Below, in pieces: positions 1-8,303 of a stretch of DNA of 11,719 nt. This DNA is from Oxalobacteraceae bacterium UBA6018 (GTDB lineage Bacteria > Pseudomonadota > Gammaproteobacteria > Burkholderiales > Burkholderiaceae_D). The notes beneath the pieces are model-generated. The model made no database searches. It was given only the letters and a program-made list of their open reading frames with translations, and had not been told where the DNA came from. Every line of letters starts with the position of its first letter. Position 1 is the stretch's first letter. The DNA lies in the NCBI GenBank assembly GCA_002428015.1, contig DIZW01000106.1, positions 1 through 11,719 of the forward strand, written 5' to 3'. The position numbers and the translations under genes were made by a program.

Positions 1-1257
1 GAAGAGATGCAGGAATTTTTTCGCCGTTTCTTCGGCATTCCGGTACCGCCGCGCCAGCAGCCGCCCGAGCGCGTGCCGCGCGGCCGCAAACAAGCGCCGC
101 AGCAGGACGAAGAAGTGCAGCGCGGGGTCGGTTCCGGCTTCATCATCTCCGGCGACGGCTACGTGCTCACCAACGCCCACGTGGTCGAAGGGGCCGACGA
201 GGTCATCGTGACCCTGACCGACCGCCGCGAGTTCAAGGCCAAGGTGCTCGGCAGCGACAAGCGCTCCGACGTGGCCTTGCTCAAGGTCGACGCGGGCAAC
301 CTGCCGCGCCTGACCATGGGCGATTCGGGCAAGATCCGCGTGGGCGAGTGGGTGATCGCCATCGGCTCGCCCTTCAACCTCGAGAACACCGTCACCGCCG
401 GCATCATTTCGGCCAAGTCGCGCGACACCGGCGACTACCTGCCGCTGATCCAGAGCGACGTGGCCGTCAACCCCGGCAATTCGGGCGGCCCCCTGATCAA
501 TATGCGCGGCGAGGTGATCGGCATCAATTCCCAGATCGCCACCCTGTCGGGCGGCTATAACGGCATCTCCTTCGCCGTGCCGATCGACGAGGCCATGCGC
601 GTGGCCGACCAGCTCAAGAAGACCGGACGCGTCACGCGCGGCCGCCTGGGCGTGCAGATCGGCGACGTCAGCAAGGAAGTGGCCGAGTCGCTGGGCCTGG
701 GCAAGGCGCGCGGGGTCGAGGTGTCGCTGGTCGAGCCGGGCGGCCCGGCCGAAAAAGGCGGCATCAAGGTCGGCGATATCATCCTCAAGTACAACGGCCA
801 GGAGATCGAACGCACCTCCGACCTGCCGCGCCTGGTGGGCGCCACGGCGGTGGGCAGCCACGCCGTCGTTACCGTGTGGCGCAAGGGCCAGCAGCACGAC
901 ATTCCCGTCACGGTGGTCCAGCTGGAGGACGACAAGGCCAGCAAGAAGCTGCCCGTCAAGAAGCCGGCGCCGGAATCGAAGGCTAACGCCCTCGGCCTGC
1001 ACGTGTCCGACCTGACCGACGCCCAGCGCAAGGAGATGCAGGTGGACGCGGGCGTGGCGGTCGACGCCAGCGAGGGCGCGGCCAGCCGCGCCGGCATCGA
1101 GCCGGGCGACCTGATCCTGCAACTGAACAACGTCGAAGTGCGCAGCGCCAGCCAGTTCAACGGCCTGGTCGCCAAGCTCGACCCCAAGAAGAGCGTGGCC
1201 GTGCTGGTGCGGCGCGAAGACACCACCCAGTACGTGGTGATCAAGCCGCGCCCCTAA
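1..1257 (+). CDS. mucD: Periplasmic HtrA-family serine protease (MucD/DegP/DegQ type), 5' end cut off by the window
   Basis: This is an HtrA-type protease/chaperone that degrades misfolded envelope proteins in the periplasm. The reading frame is open back to base 1, so the ATG at 7 is internal. The signal peptide and roughly the first 60 to 80 residues are missing. Counting from the Met at base 7, the trypsin-like domain spans about 38-205, with the triad His58 (TNAHVV), Asp88 (SDVALLK) and Ser159 (GNSGGP). Two PDZ domains follow at about 213-305 and 325-412, joined by a Lys-rich linker near 310-325. Two PDZ domains and the position before lepA match the mucD arrangement in Pseudomonas and Burkholderiales, where the algU-mucA-mucB envelope-stress genes usually lie upstream. 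That would imply sigma-E-like control, but no such gene or promoter is in view. The family call is secure. The choice of mucD over degP or degQ rests on context. Confidence 0.93.
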   Translation, partial: EEMQEFFRRFFGIPVPPRQQPPERVPRGRKQAPQQDEEVQRGVGSGFIISGDGYVLTNAHVVEGADEVIVTLTDRREFKAKVLGSDKRSDVALLKVDAGNLPRLTMGDSGKIRVGEWVIAIGSPFNLENTVTAGIISAKSRDTGDYLPLIQSDVAVNPGNSGGPLINMRGEVIGINSQIATLSGGYNGISFAVPIDEAMRVADQLKKTGRVTRGRLGVQIGDVSKEVAESLGLGKARGVEVSLVEPGGPAEKGGIKVGDIILKYNGQEIERTSDLPRLVGATAVGSHAVVTVWRKGQQHDIPVTVVQLEDDKASKKLPVKKPAPESKANALGLHVSDLTDAQRKEMQVDAGVAVDASEGAASRAGIEPGDLILQLNNVEVRSASQFNGLVAKLDPKKSVAVLVRREDTTQYVVIKPRP

Positions 1258-1260
1258 ACG

Positions 1261-1563
1261 ATGGCTAGCGCGCCTTCCGCGGGCCTGGCCGGCCCGGGCA
1301 TCGCCACGGTGCCGTTCACGCTGTACTCGCGCTCGTATTGCCACCTGTGCGAGGACATGCTGGCGGCCCTGAACGCCCTGCAGGACGCCGGCACCCGGTT
1401 CCAGGTCGAGGTCATCGACGTCGACCACGATCCGGCCCTGGTGGAGCGTTTCGACGAGCTGGTGCCGGTCCTGTTCGGCGACCCGGCCCAGGACGAGCTG
1501 TGCCACTACTTCCTCGACGCCGCCGCCGTGCGGCTGTATCTGGCCTCGGTTGTGTCGATCTAG
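1261..1563 (+). CDS. Small glutaredoxin-like (thioredoxin-fold, DUF836 type) protein
   Basis: This 100-residue protein carries a CxxC redox motif, Cys27-His-Leu-Cys30, right after a beta strand (TVPFTLYSRSYCHLC). A helix and a second strand (FQVEVIDVDHDPAL) follow, then a VPVLF segment where the cis-Pro of the thioredoxin fold is expected. This fits the short glutaredoxin-like family (Pfam DUF836). Members are presumed thiol-disulfide oxidoreductases but their substrates are mostly unknown. There is no signal peptide, so a cytoplasmic location is likely. The ATG lies 3 bp after the protease stop, which suggests co-transcription and perhaps translational coupling, and no clear Shine-Dalgarno is seen. 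The first 16 residues are Ala/Gly-rich, so a GTG at 1309 is an alternative start. The fold is well supported and the function is not. Confidence 0.85.
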   Translation: MASAPSAGLAGPGIATVPFTLYSRSYCHLCEDMLAALNALQDAGTRFQVEVIDVDHDPALVERFDELVPVLFGDPAQDELCHYFLDAAAVRLYLASVVSI

Positions 1564-1638
1564 CAATATTTTTGCGGGAAATCGGCCCTTCGGCCGCTGC
1601 TGCGCAGCATAAACCGGGCTTTCTACCCTGAAATCCGG

Positions 1639-1644
1639 TAAAAT
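1639..1644 (+). promoter_or_regulatory. Possible -10 element of a promoter for the lepA leader
   Basis: TAAAAT at 1639-1644 matches the sigma-70 -10 consensus at five of six positions and lies in an otherwise GC-rich gap. There is no convincing -35 at 16 to 18 bp, where the sequence reads roughly GGGCTT. If it is used, transcription would begin near 1650 and run into the hairpins at 1690-1756. This is a weak call resting on one hexamer and on its position at the start of the lepA operon. Confidence 0.3.
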
Positions 1645-1689
1645 GCCACGGTCGGAAAAGCTCCAGTCCAATGCACGCAGCTACTCTCG

Positions 1690-1712
1690 CTTGATCCTAC
1701 TCTTCGATCAGG
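1690..1712 (+). other. Stem-loop in the lepA leader
   Basis: Bases 1690-1696 (CTTGATC) pair with 1706-1712 (GATCAGG) to make seven pairs including one G-U, closing the nine-base pyrimidine-rich loop CTACTCTTC. The last bases of its 3' arm touch the foot of the terminator-like hairpin at 1711. The two could therefore stack or compete. No known RNA family was recognised. Confidence 0.5.
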
Positions 1713-1756
1713 GCGCTCGCCTGGGGATGAACATGCCCCTCTCGGAGCGCTTTTTT
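1711..1756 (+). terminator. Intrinsic-terminator-like hairpin with six-T tract, 54 bases upstream of lepA
   Basis: GCGCTC at 1713-1718 pairs perfectly with GAGCGC at 1745-1750. Above a small internal loop, GGGG at 1723-1726 pairs with CCCC at 1736-1739 around the loop ATGAACATG. A run of six T (1751-1756) follows at once. This is the standard form of a rho-independent terminator. It may end the mucD/glutaredoxin transcript, act as an attenuator in the lepA leader, or form the 3' end of a short RNA. The sequence alone does not decide among these. Confidence 0.65.
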
Positions 1757-1810
1757 CGTATGGCGGCGCCGATGTCGTCCCTCCACCCGGTTTTGTATTG
1801 AATTGCATCA

Positions 1811-3600
<1,790 letters not shown>

Positions 3601-3604
<4 letters not shown>

Positions 3605-4518
3605 ACCTGCAAGTGATCTTGGGTAACTTCGCTTTGATCCTGTTCGTCGCCATGGTGGTGACGGGCATCATCTGGTTTTTCGACGTTTTCTACCTTGCCA
3701 AGCGCCGCCGCGCCGCCGCCGACGCCGCCCTGGCCGCCTTCGATGAGCGCAACGCCCGCCTCACGGCCGACGGGGTCAAGCCCGACACCGGCGGCAACCG
3801 CCAGCAGATCGAGGCGGCCCTGCTGCGCCAGCCGACCTGGATCGAGTACTCGGGCAGCTTCTTCCCGGTGATCGCCCTGGTGTTCTTCCTGCGTTCCTTC
3901 CTGTACGAGCCGTTCAAGATCCCGTCCGAATCGATGGTGCCGACCCTGCTCGTGGGCGACCTGATCCTGGTGAACAAGTTCGCCTACGGCATTCGCCTGC
4001 CGGTGCTGAACCAGAAAATCATCAACGTGGGCGACCCCCAGCGCGGCGACGTGATGGTGTTTAAGTATCCCAAGGACATGAGCCAGGACTACATCAAGCG
4101 GGTGGTCGGCGTCCCCGGTGATAAAATCACCTACGAAAACAAGCGCCTGAGCGTCAATGGCCAAGCCGTTTCCTACACCCCCATGGACGATTACCTCGAC
4201 GAGGTGCGGCCTGTGTACCATAAGCAATTCGCGGAAGACTTGACGGGCGTGAAGCACCGCATCCTGAACGACGACGACCGCCGCACCATCGAGTTGTCCC
4301 AGGTGGATACCTTCCCCCACCGCGAGGCCTGCGTTTATTCCTACGAGAAATTTACTTGTACCGTACCTGAAGGCAATTACTTTATGATGGGGGACAACCG
4401 CGACAATAGCGCCGACAGCCGCTACTGGGGTTTTGTTCCAAATAAGAACATTGTCGGTAAAGCTTTCTTCGTCTGGATGAATTTAGGTAACCTGAAGCGC
4501 ATTGGCGGCATACACTAA
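3601..4518 (+). CDS. lepB: Signal peptidase I (leader peptidase)
   Basis: LepB is an inner-membrane serine protease that removes signal peptides from exported proteins on the periplasmic side. The 305-residue product (E. coli 324) has a first membrane segment at about 5-30, a basic cytoplasmic loop (RRRAAADAA onward to about 80) and a second membrane segment at about 86-100. The catalytic Ser111 lies in PSESMVPTL and the general base Lys166 in DYIKRVVGVPGD. The box E motif GDNRDNSADSRYWG is at 264-277. Cys244 and Cys253 sit where E. coli LepB has its periplasmic disulfide. A stretch of about 60 residues before the cysteines (195-240) is charged and variable. The start is fixed by the ATGA overlap with lepA, with GGA at 3592-3594 as a modest ribosome site. 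The last third of the gene uses more A/T codons than its neighbours. Confidence 0.97.
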
Positions 4519-4525
4519 GTCAAAA

Positions 4526-4531
4526 GGGGAG
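4526..4531 (+). promoter_or_regulatory. Strong Shine-Dalgarno that sets the start of the DUF4845 gene
   Basis: GGGGAG at 4526-4531 is six bases before the ATG at 4538. It is one of the clearest ribosome sites in the window. It favours 4538 over the in-frame upstream ATG at 4502, which would overlap lepB and lacks such a site. Confidence 0.75.
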
Positions 4532-4537
4532 TGGCAC

Positions 4538-4942
4538 ATGTTCGGATCGAAGCAAGAGTTTCTCAATCGCCAGCGCGGCATCTCGCTGTCCGGCCTGATC
4601 GTGGTGCTCGCCATCATCGCCGTCATCGCCCTGGTGGTCATGAAAGTGTTCCCCACCTTTGTGGAATACCGCGCCATCAAGAGCTCGATTGTTGCTGCTA
4701 AGGCAACGAACGGCACGGTGCGCGAGATCCAGCAATCGTTCGACAAGAACGCCGACATCAACGCGATCGACGCGATCAAAGGTACCGACCTGATCATCTC
4801 CAAGGACACCGGCGAGACCGAAATCAGCTTTGAATACGAAAAACGCATCCCTTTGTTCGCCAACGTCAGCCTGCTGATCGACTACGCCGGCACGACCGAC
4901 AAGAGCGGCGTGGTTCCCCAAAAAGCGGCAGCGCCCCAATAA
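4538..4942 (+). CDS. DUF4845 family single-pass membrane protein, pilin-like N terminus
   Basis: This predicted 134-residue protein has a short basic N terminus (MFGSKQEFLNRQRG), one hydrophobic segment at about 15-36 (ISLSGLIVVLAIIAVIALVVM) and a C-terminal soluble domain of about 95 residues likely to face the periplasm. The start of the hydrophobic region resembles a type IV prepilin (basic leader, Gly14, then I-S-L). The glutamate normally found five residues after the cleavage site is absent; Gly19 is there instead. It matches the small protein encoded between lepB and rnc in many beta- and gammaproteobacteria (DUF4845; PA0769 in Pseudomonas), whose function is unknown to me. It lies 19 bp after lepB and 22 bp before rnc, so it is part of the operon. 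A role near signal peptidase or in the envelope is only a guess. Codon use here is more A/T-rich than in the flanking genes. Confidence 0.85.
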   Translation: MFGSKQEFLNRQRGISLSGLIVVLAIIAVIALVVMKVFPTFVEYRAIKSSIVAAKATNGTVREIQQSFDKNADINAIDAIKGTDLIISKDTGETEISFEYEKRIPLFANVSLLIDYAGTTDKSGVVPQKAAAPQ

Positions 4943-4964
4943 GGCGCCCGCGCACAGACCGACG

Positions 4965-5825
4965 ATGAATCTTCAGTTATTGCAGACCCGCTTAGGTTAC
5001 ACGTTCCAGGATGCTGGCCTGTTGCAGCAAGCCTTGACGCATCGCAGCCACAGCAGCCTGCATAACGAGCGCCTCGAATTCCTCGGCGATTCCATCCTCA
5101 ATTGCGTGGTGGCCTCGGTGCTGTACGAGCGCTTCGCCGCCATCGACGAAGGCGACCTGTCGCGCCTGCGCGCCAACCTGGTCAAGCAGCAGTCGCTGTA
5201 CGAGATCGCCCAGAAGCTGGAGTTGTCGCAATTTCTGCGCCTGGGCGAGGGCGAGCTCAAGTCCGGCGGCTTCCGCCGTCCCTCGATCCTGGCCGACACC
5301 CTGGAGGCGCTGCTGGGCGCCATCTTCCTCGACGCCGGCTTCGACGCCGCCCGCGACGTGATCCGCGCCTTCTACATCCCCATCCTCGACTCGGTGGACC
5401 CGCGCACGCTCGGCAAGGACGCCAAGACCCTGTTGCAGGAGTTCCTGCAAAGTAAAAAAATCGCCTTGCCGACCTATAACGTGGTGGCCACCCATGGCGC
5501 CGCCCACAGCCAGGAATTCGAGATCGAATGCCTGGTGCCCAAGCTCGGCATCCAGGTCTACGGACGCGGCGGCAGCCGCCGCGCCGGCGAGCAGGCCGCC
5601 GCCAAGCTGGCGCTCGAAGTGGCCGAGCAAGCCCTGGTGAAGGCGCCCGCCGGGGCGCGCAAGACCAAACCACGCGCCGCCCAGCTCAAGCTGGCCGGCA
5701 TCGCCACCATTCAAAGCGACGGCGACGGCGAGGCCCACGACGAGGCCGCGCCGGCCAAGGCGCCCGCCCCGGCGGCCGAGGCCAAGCCGTCCAAACTCAC
5801 GCGTCCGGAAACCAAGCTAGCATGA
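4965..5825 (+). CDS. rnc: Ribonuclease III, with a long Ala/Pro/Lys-rich C-terminal tail
   Basis: RNase III cuts double-stranded RNA, processing the rRNA precursor and some mRNAs. The signature NERLEFLGDS is at 34-43, and Glu38, Asp42, Asp111 and Glu114 correspond to the Mg-binding residues E41, D45, D114 and E117 of E. coli. The double-stranded-RNA-binding domain covers about 151-223, ending in GSRRAGEQAAAKLALEVAEQAL. Residues 224 to 286 form a low-complexity tail rich in Ala, Pro and Lys. The protein is therefore 286 residues against 226 in E. coli. Longer RNase III proteins are common in Burkholderiales, so this is likely real. The ribosome site is weak. The stop overlaps the era start (ATGA at 5822-5825), which couples the two genes as in E. 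coli. A run of seven A at 5454-5460 interrupts the GC-rich coding sequence. Confidence 0.97.
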   Translation: MNLQLLQTRLGYTFQDAGLLQQALTHRSHSSLHNERLEFLGDSILNCVVASVLYERFAAIDEGDLSRLRANLVKQQSLYEIAQKLELSQFLRLGEGELKSGGFRRPSILADTLEALLGAIFLDAGFDAARDVIRAFYIPILDSVDPRTLGKDAKTLLQEFLQSKKIALPTYNVVATHGAAHSQEFEIECLVPKLGIQVYGRGGSRRAGEQAAAKLALEVAEQALVKAPAGARKTKPRAAQLKLAGIATIQSDGDGEAHDEAAPAKAPAPAAEAKPSKLTRPETKLA

Positions 5826-6724
5826 ACCCCACCGCCACTCCCGCCAACTTCCGCTGCGGCTACATCGCCATTGTCGGCCGCCCCAACGTGGGCAAATCGA
5901 CCCTGATGAACGTGCTGATCGGCGCCAAGGTGTCGATCACCTCGCGCAAGGCCCAGACCACGCGCCACCGCATCACCGGCATCCAGACCCTGGAAGACGC
6001 CCAGTTCATCTACGTCGACACGCCTGGTTTCCAGACCCGCCACGCCAACGCGCTCAACAAGACGCTCAACAAGACCGTCACCAACACCCTGGTCTCGGCC
6101 GACGTGATCCTGTTCCTGGTCGAGGCCGGCACCTTCGGCCCGGCCGACCAGCAGGTGCTCGAGCTGCTGCCCACCGACGTGCCGGTGGTCCTGGTGATCA
6201 ACAAGTCCGACCGGGTCAAGGACAAGGCCGCGCTGATGCCGTTCGCGCAAGAGGTGTCGTCCAAGCACAATTTCGCCGCCATCGTGCCGGTCTCGGCCAA
6301 GCTGCGCTTCCAGCTCGACAGCCTGCAGAACGAGATCAAGCGTTTCCTGCCCGAGAACGCGCCCATCTTCGGCCCGGACGACATCACCGACCGCAGCGAA
6401 AAATTCCTCGCCTCGGAGATCGTGCGCGAGAAGCTGTTCCGCCTGGTCGGCGACGAATTGCCCTACACCAGCACCGTCCTGATCGAGAAATTCGAGCAGG
6501 AGGGCGACCTGCGCCGCGTGTTCGCCGCCATCCTGGTCGAGCGCGATACCCACAAGTCCATGATCATCGGGAACAAGGGCGCGCGCCTGAAGGACGTCTC
6601 GACCCAGGCCAGGCTCGACATGGAAAGGCTGTTCGGCGGTCCCGTGTACCTGGAGATCTGGGTCAAGGTCAAGTCCGGCTGGGCCGACAACGAAGCGGGC
6701 CTGCGCGCCTACGGCTACGAATAG
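5822..6724 (+). CDS. era: GTPase Era, 16S rRNA and 30S subunit assembly factor
   Basis: Era is an essential GTPase that binds the 3' end of 16S rRNA and helps mature the 30S subunit. Its 300 residues match the E. coli length (301). The G domain shows GRPNVGKST (19-27), DTPGF (66-70), NKSD (127-130) and SAK (158-160). The C-terminal KH RNA-binding domain carries the HKSMIIGNKG loop at 244-253, followed by a typical LDMERLFG-PVYLEIWVKV segment. The start at 5822 is set by the ATGA overlap with rnc. The frame stays open upstream to 5528, but that part overlaps rnc and lacks Era homology. Being coupled to RNase III joins two steps of rRNA maturation. Confidence 0.98.
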   Translation: MNPTATPANFRCGYIAIVGRPNVGKSTLMNVLIGAKVSITSRKAQTTRHRITGIQTLEDAQFIYVDTPGFQTRHANALNKTLNKTVTNTLVSADVILFLVEAGTFGPADQQVLELLPTDVPVVLVINKSDRVKDKAALMPFAQEVSSKHNFAAIVPVSAKLRFQLDSLQNEIKRFLPENAPIFGPDDITDRSEKFLASEIVREKLFRLVGDELPYTSTVLIEKFEQEGDLRRVFAAILVERDTHKSMIIGNKGARLKDVSTQARLDMERLFGGPVYLEIWVKVKSGWADNEAGLRAYGYE

Positions 6725-6746
6725 CGCAGGGGCCGCCACCGCGCCC

Positions 6747-7517
6747 ATGACCACCGCCGACCCGACCACCGCGGCCATCACGCGCCGTCCGCCCGCCCGC
6801 GGCGCCGGCGGGCGCGTCGGCGGCCAGCCGGCCTTCGTGCTGCACAGCTATCCCTACAAGGAAACCAGCCTGATCGTCGACATGTTCACGCGCGACTTCG
6901 GCCGCGTGGGCCTGGTGGCCAAGGGCGCCAAGCGCCCCCATTCGGCCCTGCGCGGCGTGCTCCAGACCTTCCAGCCCCTGCAGGCGGCCTGGAGCGGCAA
7001 GGCCGAGCTGCGCACCCTGATCGGCGCCGAATGGGTGGGCGGCATGCTGCCGCTGGAGAAGACCGCGCTGCTGTGCGGCTTCTACCTCAACGAACTGCTG
7101 GTCAAGCTGATCGCCCGCGACGACCCCCATCCGGCCTTGTTCGACCATTATGTGGCCACCTTGAACCAGCTGGCCCACAACGAACCGGCGCCTATCGTGC
7201 TGCGCAAGTTCGAACGCGCGCTGCTCAAGGAGACCGGGGTCGCCGCCGACCTGGGCCGCTGCACCAGCACCGGCGCGCCGGTCGACCCGGGCACCGACTA
7301 CGTGGTCGATCCCGAGCGCGGCGCGCGCCTGGTGCGCGCGGCCGACACCTGGCCCGTGGTGTGCGGCAAGACCCTGCTCGACATGGAGCGCGAGGACTAC
7401 AGCGACCCGCTTACGCAGGCGCAAAGCAAGCAACTGATGCGCTTCCTGCTGGCGCACCACCTGGGCGGCGCGCCGCTGAACACGCGCCAGATATTGATCG
7501 ACCTGATGCAGCTTTAA
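6747..7517 (+). CDS. recO: DNA repair protein RecO
   Basis: RecO works with RecR (and RecF) to load RecA onto SSB-coated single-stranded DNA in gap repair. The 256-residue protein has the N-terminal OB-fold signature FVLHSYPYKETSLIVDMFTRDFGRVGLVAKGAK from about residue 30. The helical and C-terminal domains follow (GFYLNELLVKLI, KFERALLKETG, and LGGAPLNTRQILIDLMQ at the end). The first 27 residues are a Gly/Arg/Pro-rich extension absent from E. coli RecO. The CxxC zinc-binding pairs found in some RecO proteins are absent; only isolated cysteines such as Cys172 remain, as in the enterobacterial form. The start is the first ATG after era (22 bp gap), with AGGGG at 6728-6732 rather far upstream, so the start is less certain than the identity. 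Confidence 0.95.
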   Translation: MTTADPTTAAITRRPPARGAGGRVGGQPAFVLHSYPYKETSLIVDMFTRDFGRVGLVAKGAKRPHSALRGVLQTFQPLQAAWSGKAELRTLIGAEWVGGMLPLEKTALLCGFYLNELLVKLIARDDPHPALFDHYVATLNQLAHNEPAPIVLRKFERALLKETGVAADLGRCTSTGAPVDPGTDYVVDPERGARLVRAADTWPVVCGKTLLDMEREDYSDPLTQAQSKQLMRFLLAHHLGGAPLNTRQILIDLMQL

Positions 7518-7529
7518 CTGGACAACGCC

Positions 7530-8303
7530 ATGAGCTTCCTGCAACCTTCCGGCCCGGTGATCGACCTGGGCGTCAACATCGACCACGTGGCCACCGTGCG
7601 CAACGCGCGCGGCACCGCCTATCCCGACCCGATCCGCGCCGCCCTCGTGGCCGAGCAGGCCGGCGCCGACGTCATCACCCTGCACCTGCGCGAGGACCGG
7701 CGCCACATCAAGGACGCCGACGTGATCGCGCTGCGGCCCCAGCTCATGACGCGCATGAACCTGGAAGCGGCGGTGACCCAGGAGATGATCGACTTCGCCT
7801 GCCGCATCGCGCCCCAGGACGTGTGCCTGGTACCCGAGCGGCGCGAGGAAGTGACCACCGAGGGCGGCCTGGATGTGGTGCGCTACTATCAGCAGGTCGA
7901 GCAGGCCGTGCGCCAGCTGCAGGGCGAGGGCATTCGCGTGAGCCTGTTCATCGACGCCGAGCAGGACCAGATCGCCGCCGCCGCCGCCCTGGGCGCGCCG
8001 GTGATCGAGCTGCACACCGGGCGCTACGCCGAAGCCGAGGGCGAGGCGCAGGCGCGCGAGCTGGCGCGCATCGAGGCCGGCACCCGCTTCGCCGTCGCGC
8101 GCGGCCTGAAGGTCAACGCCGGCCACGGCCTGCACTACACCAACGTGCAGCCGATCGCCGCCATCGCCGAGATCGGCGAACTCAATATCGGCCACGCGAT
8201 CGTCGCGCACGCCCTGTTCGCCGGCTTCGAGAACGCCGTGCGCGAGATGAAGGCCATCATGACGGCCGCGCGCCTGGGTATGGCCATCGGGCGGCGCGGA
8301 TGA
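7530..8303 (+). CDS. pdxJ: Pyridoxine 5'-phosphate synthase
   Basis: PdxJ condenses 1-deoxy-D-xylulose 5-phosphate with 3-amino-2-oxopropyl phosphate (the PdxA product) to make pyridoxine 5'-phosphate, the last ring-forming step of the DXP-dependent vitamin B6 pathway. The 257-residue cytoplasmic TIM-barrel protein shows NIDHVATVRNARG (16-28), HLREDRRHI (52-60), MNLE (76-79) and NAGHGL (196-201). His52, Glu79 and His199 match the catalytic H45, E72 and H193 of E. coli. The start lies 12 bp after recO with a GGA at 7520-7522. The stop overlaps the acpS start (ATGA at 8300-8303). The pdxJ-acpS pairing is widely conserved in proteobacteria. Confidence 0.97.
   Translation: MSFLQPSGPVIDLGVNIDHVATVRNARGTAYPDPIRAALVAEQAGADVITLHLREDRRHIKDADVIALRPQLMTRMNLEAAVTQEMIDFACRIAPQDVCLVPERREEVTTEGGLDVVRYYQQVEQAVRQLQGEGIRVSLFIDAEQDQIAAAAALGAPVIELHTGRYAEAEGEAQARELARIEAGTRFAVARGLKVNAGHGLHYTNVQPIAAIAEIGELNIGHAIVAHALFAGFENAVREMKAIMTAARLGMAIGRRG

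Noticed and set aside
7..9. ATG at base 7 as the start of the protease gene
   Set aside because: The frame is open to base 1 and the protein from here lacks a signal peptide and the usual N-terminal part of the family, so the real start is upstream of the window.
1583..1608. Two small hairpins (CGGCC/GGCCG and GCTGC/GCAGC) after the glutaredoxin-like gene
   Set aside because: Neither is followed by a T-run and both are short, so I could not call them a terminator.
1727..1801. 24-codon ORF (starting MNMPLSERFF) between the terminator hairpin and lepA
   Set aside because: Its start lies in the hairpin loop and its Phe codons are the T-tract, so the structure explains the sequence better than a peptide.
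4502..4537. Longer start for the DUF4845 gene at 4502
   Set aside because: It would overlap lepB and add residues before the basic leader, and the strong GGGGAG site fits the ATG at 4538.
5528..5821. Upstream extension of the era frame inside rnc
   Set aside because: Era homology starts at 5822, where the ATGA overlap gives a natural start.
6669..8210. Minus-strand open frame opposite recO and pdxJ (513 residues)
   Set aside because: It spans two well-defined genes on the + strand and has no domain signature. High GC at third positions keeps this frame open.
7031..8299. Upstream part of the open frame that contains acpS
   Set aside because: It overlaps recO and pdxJ, is rich in Arg, Pro and Gly, and shows no homology before the AcpS start at 8300.
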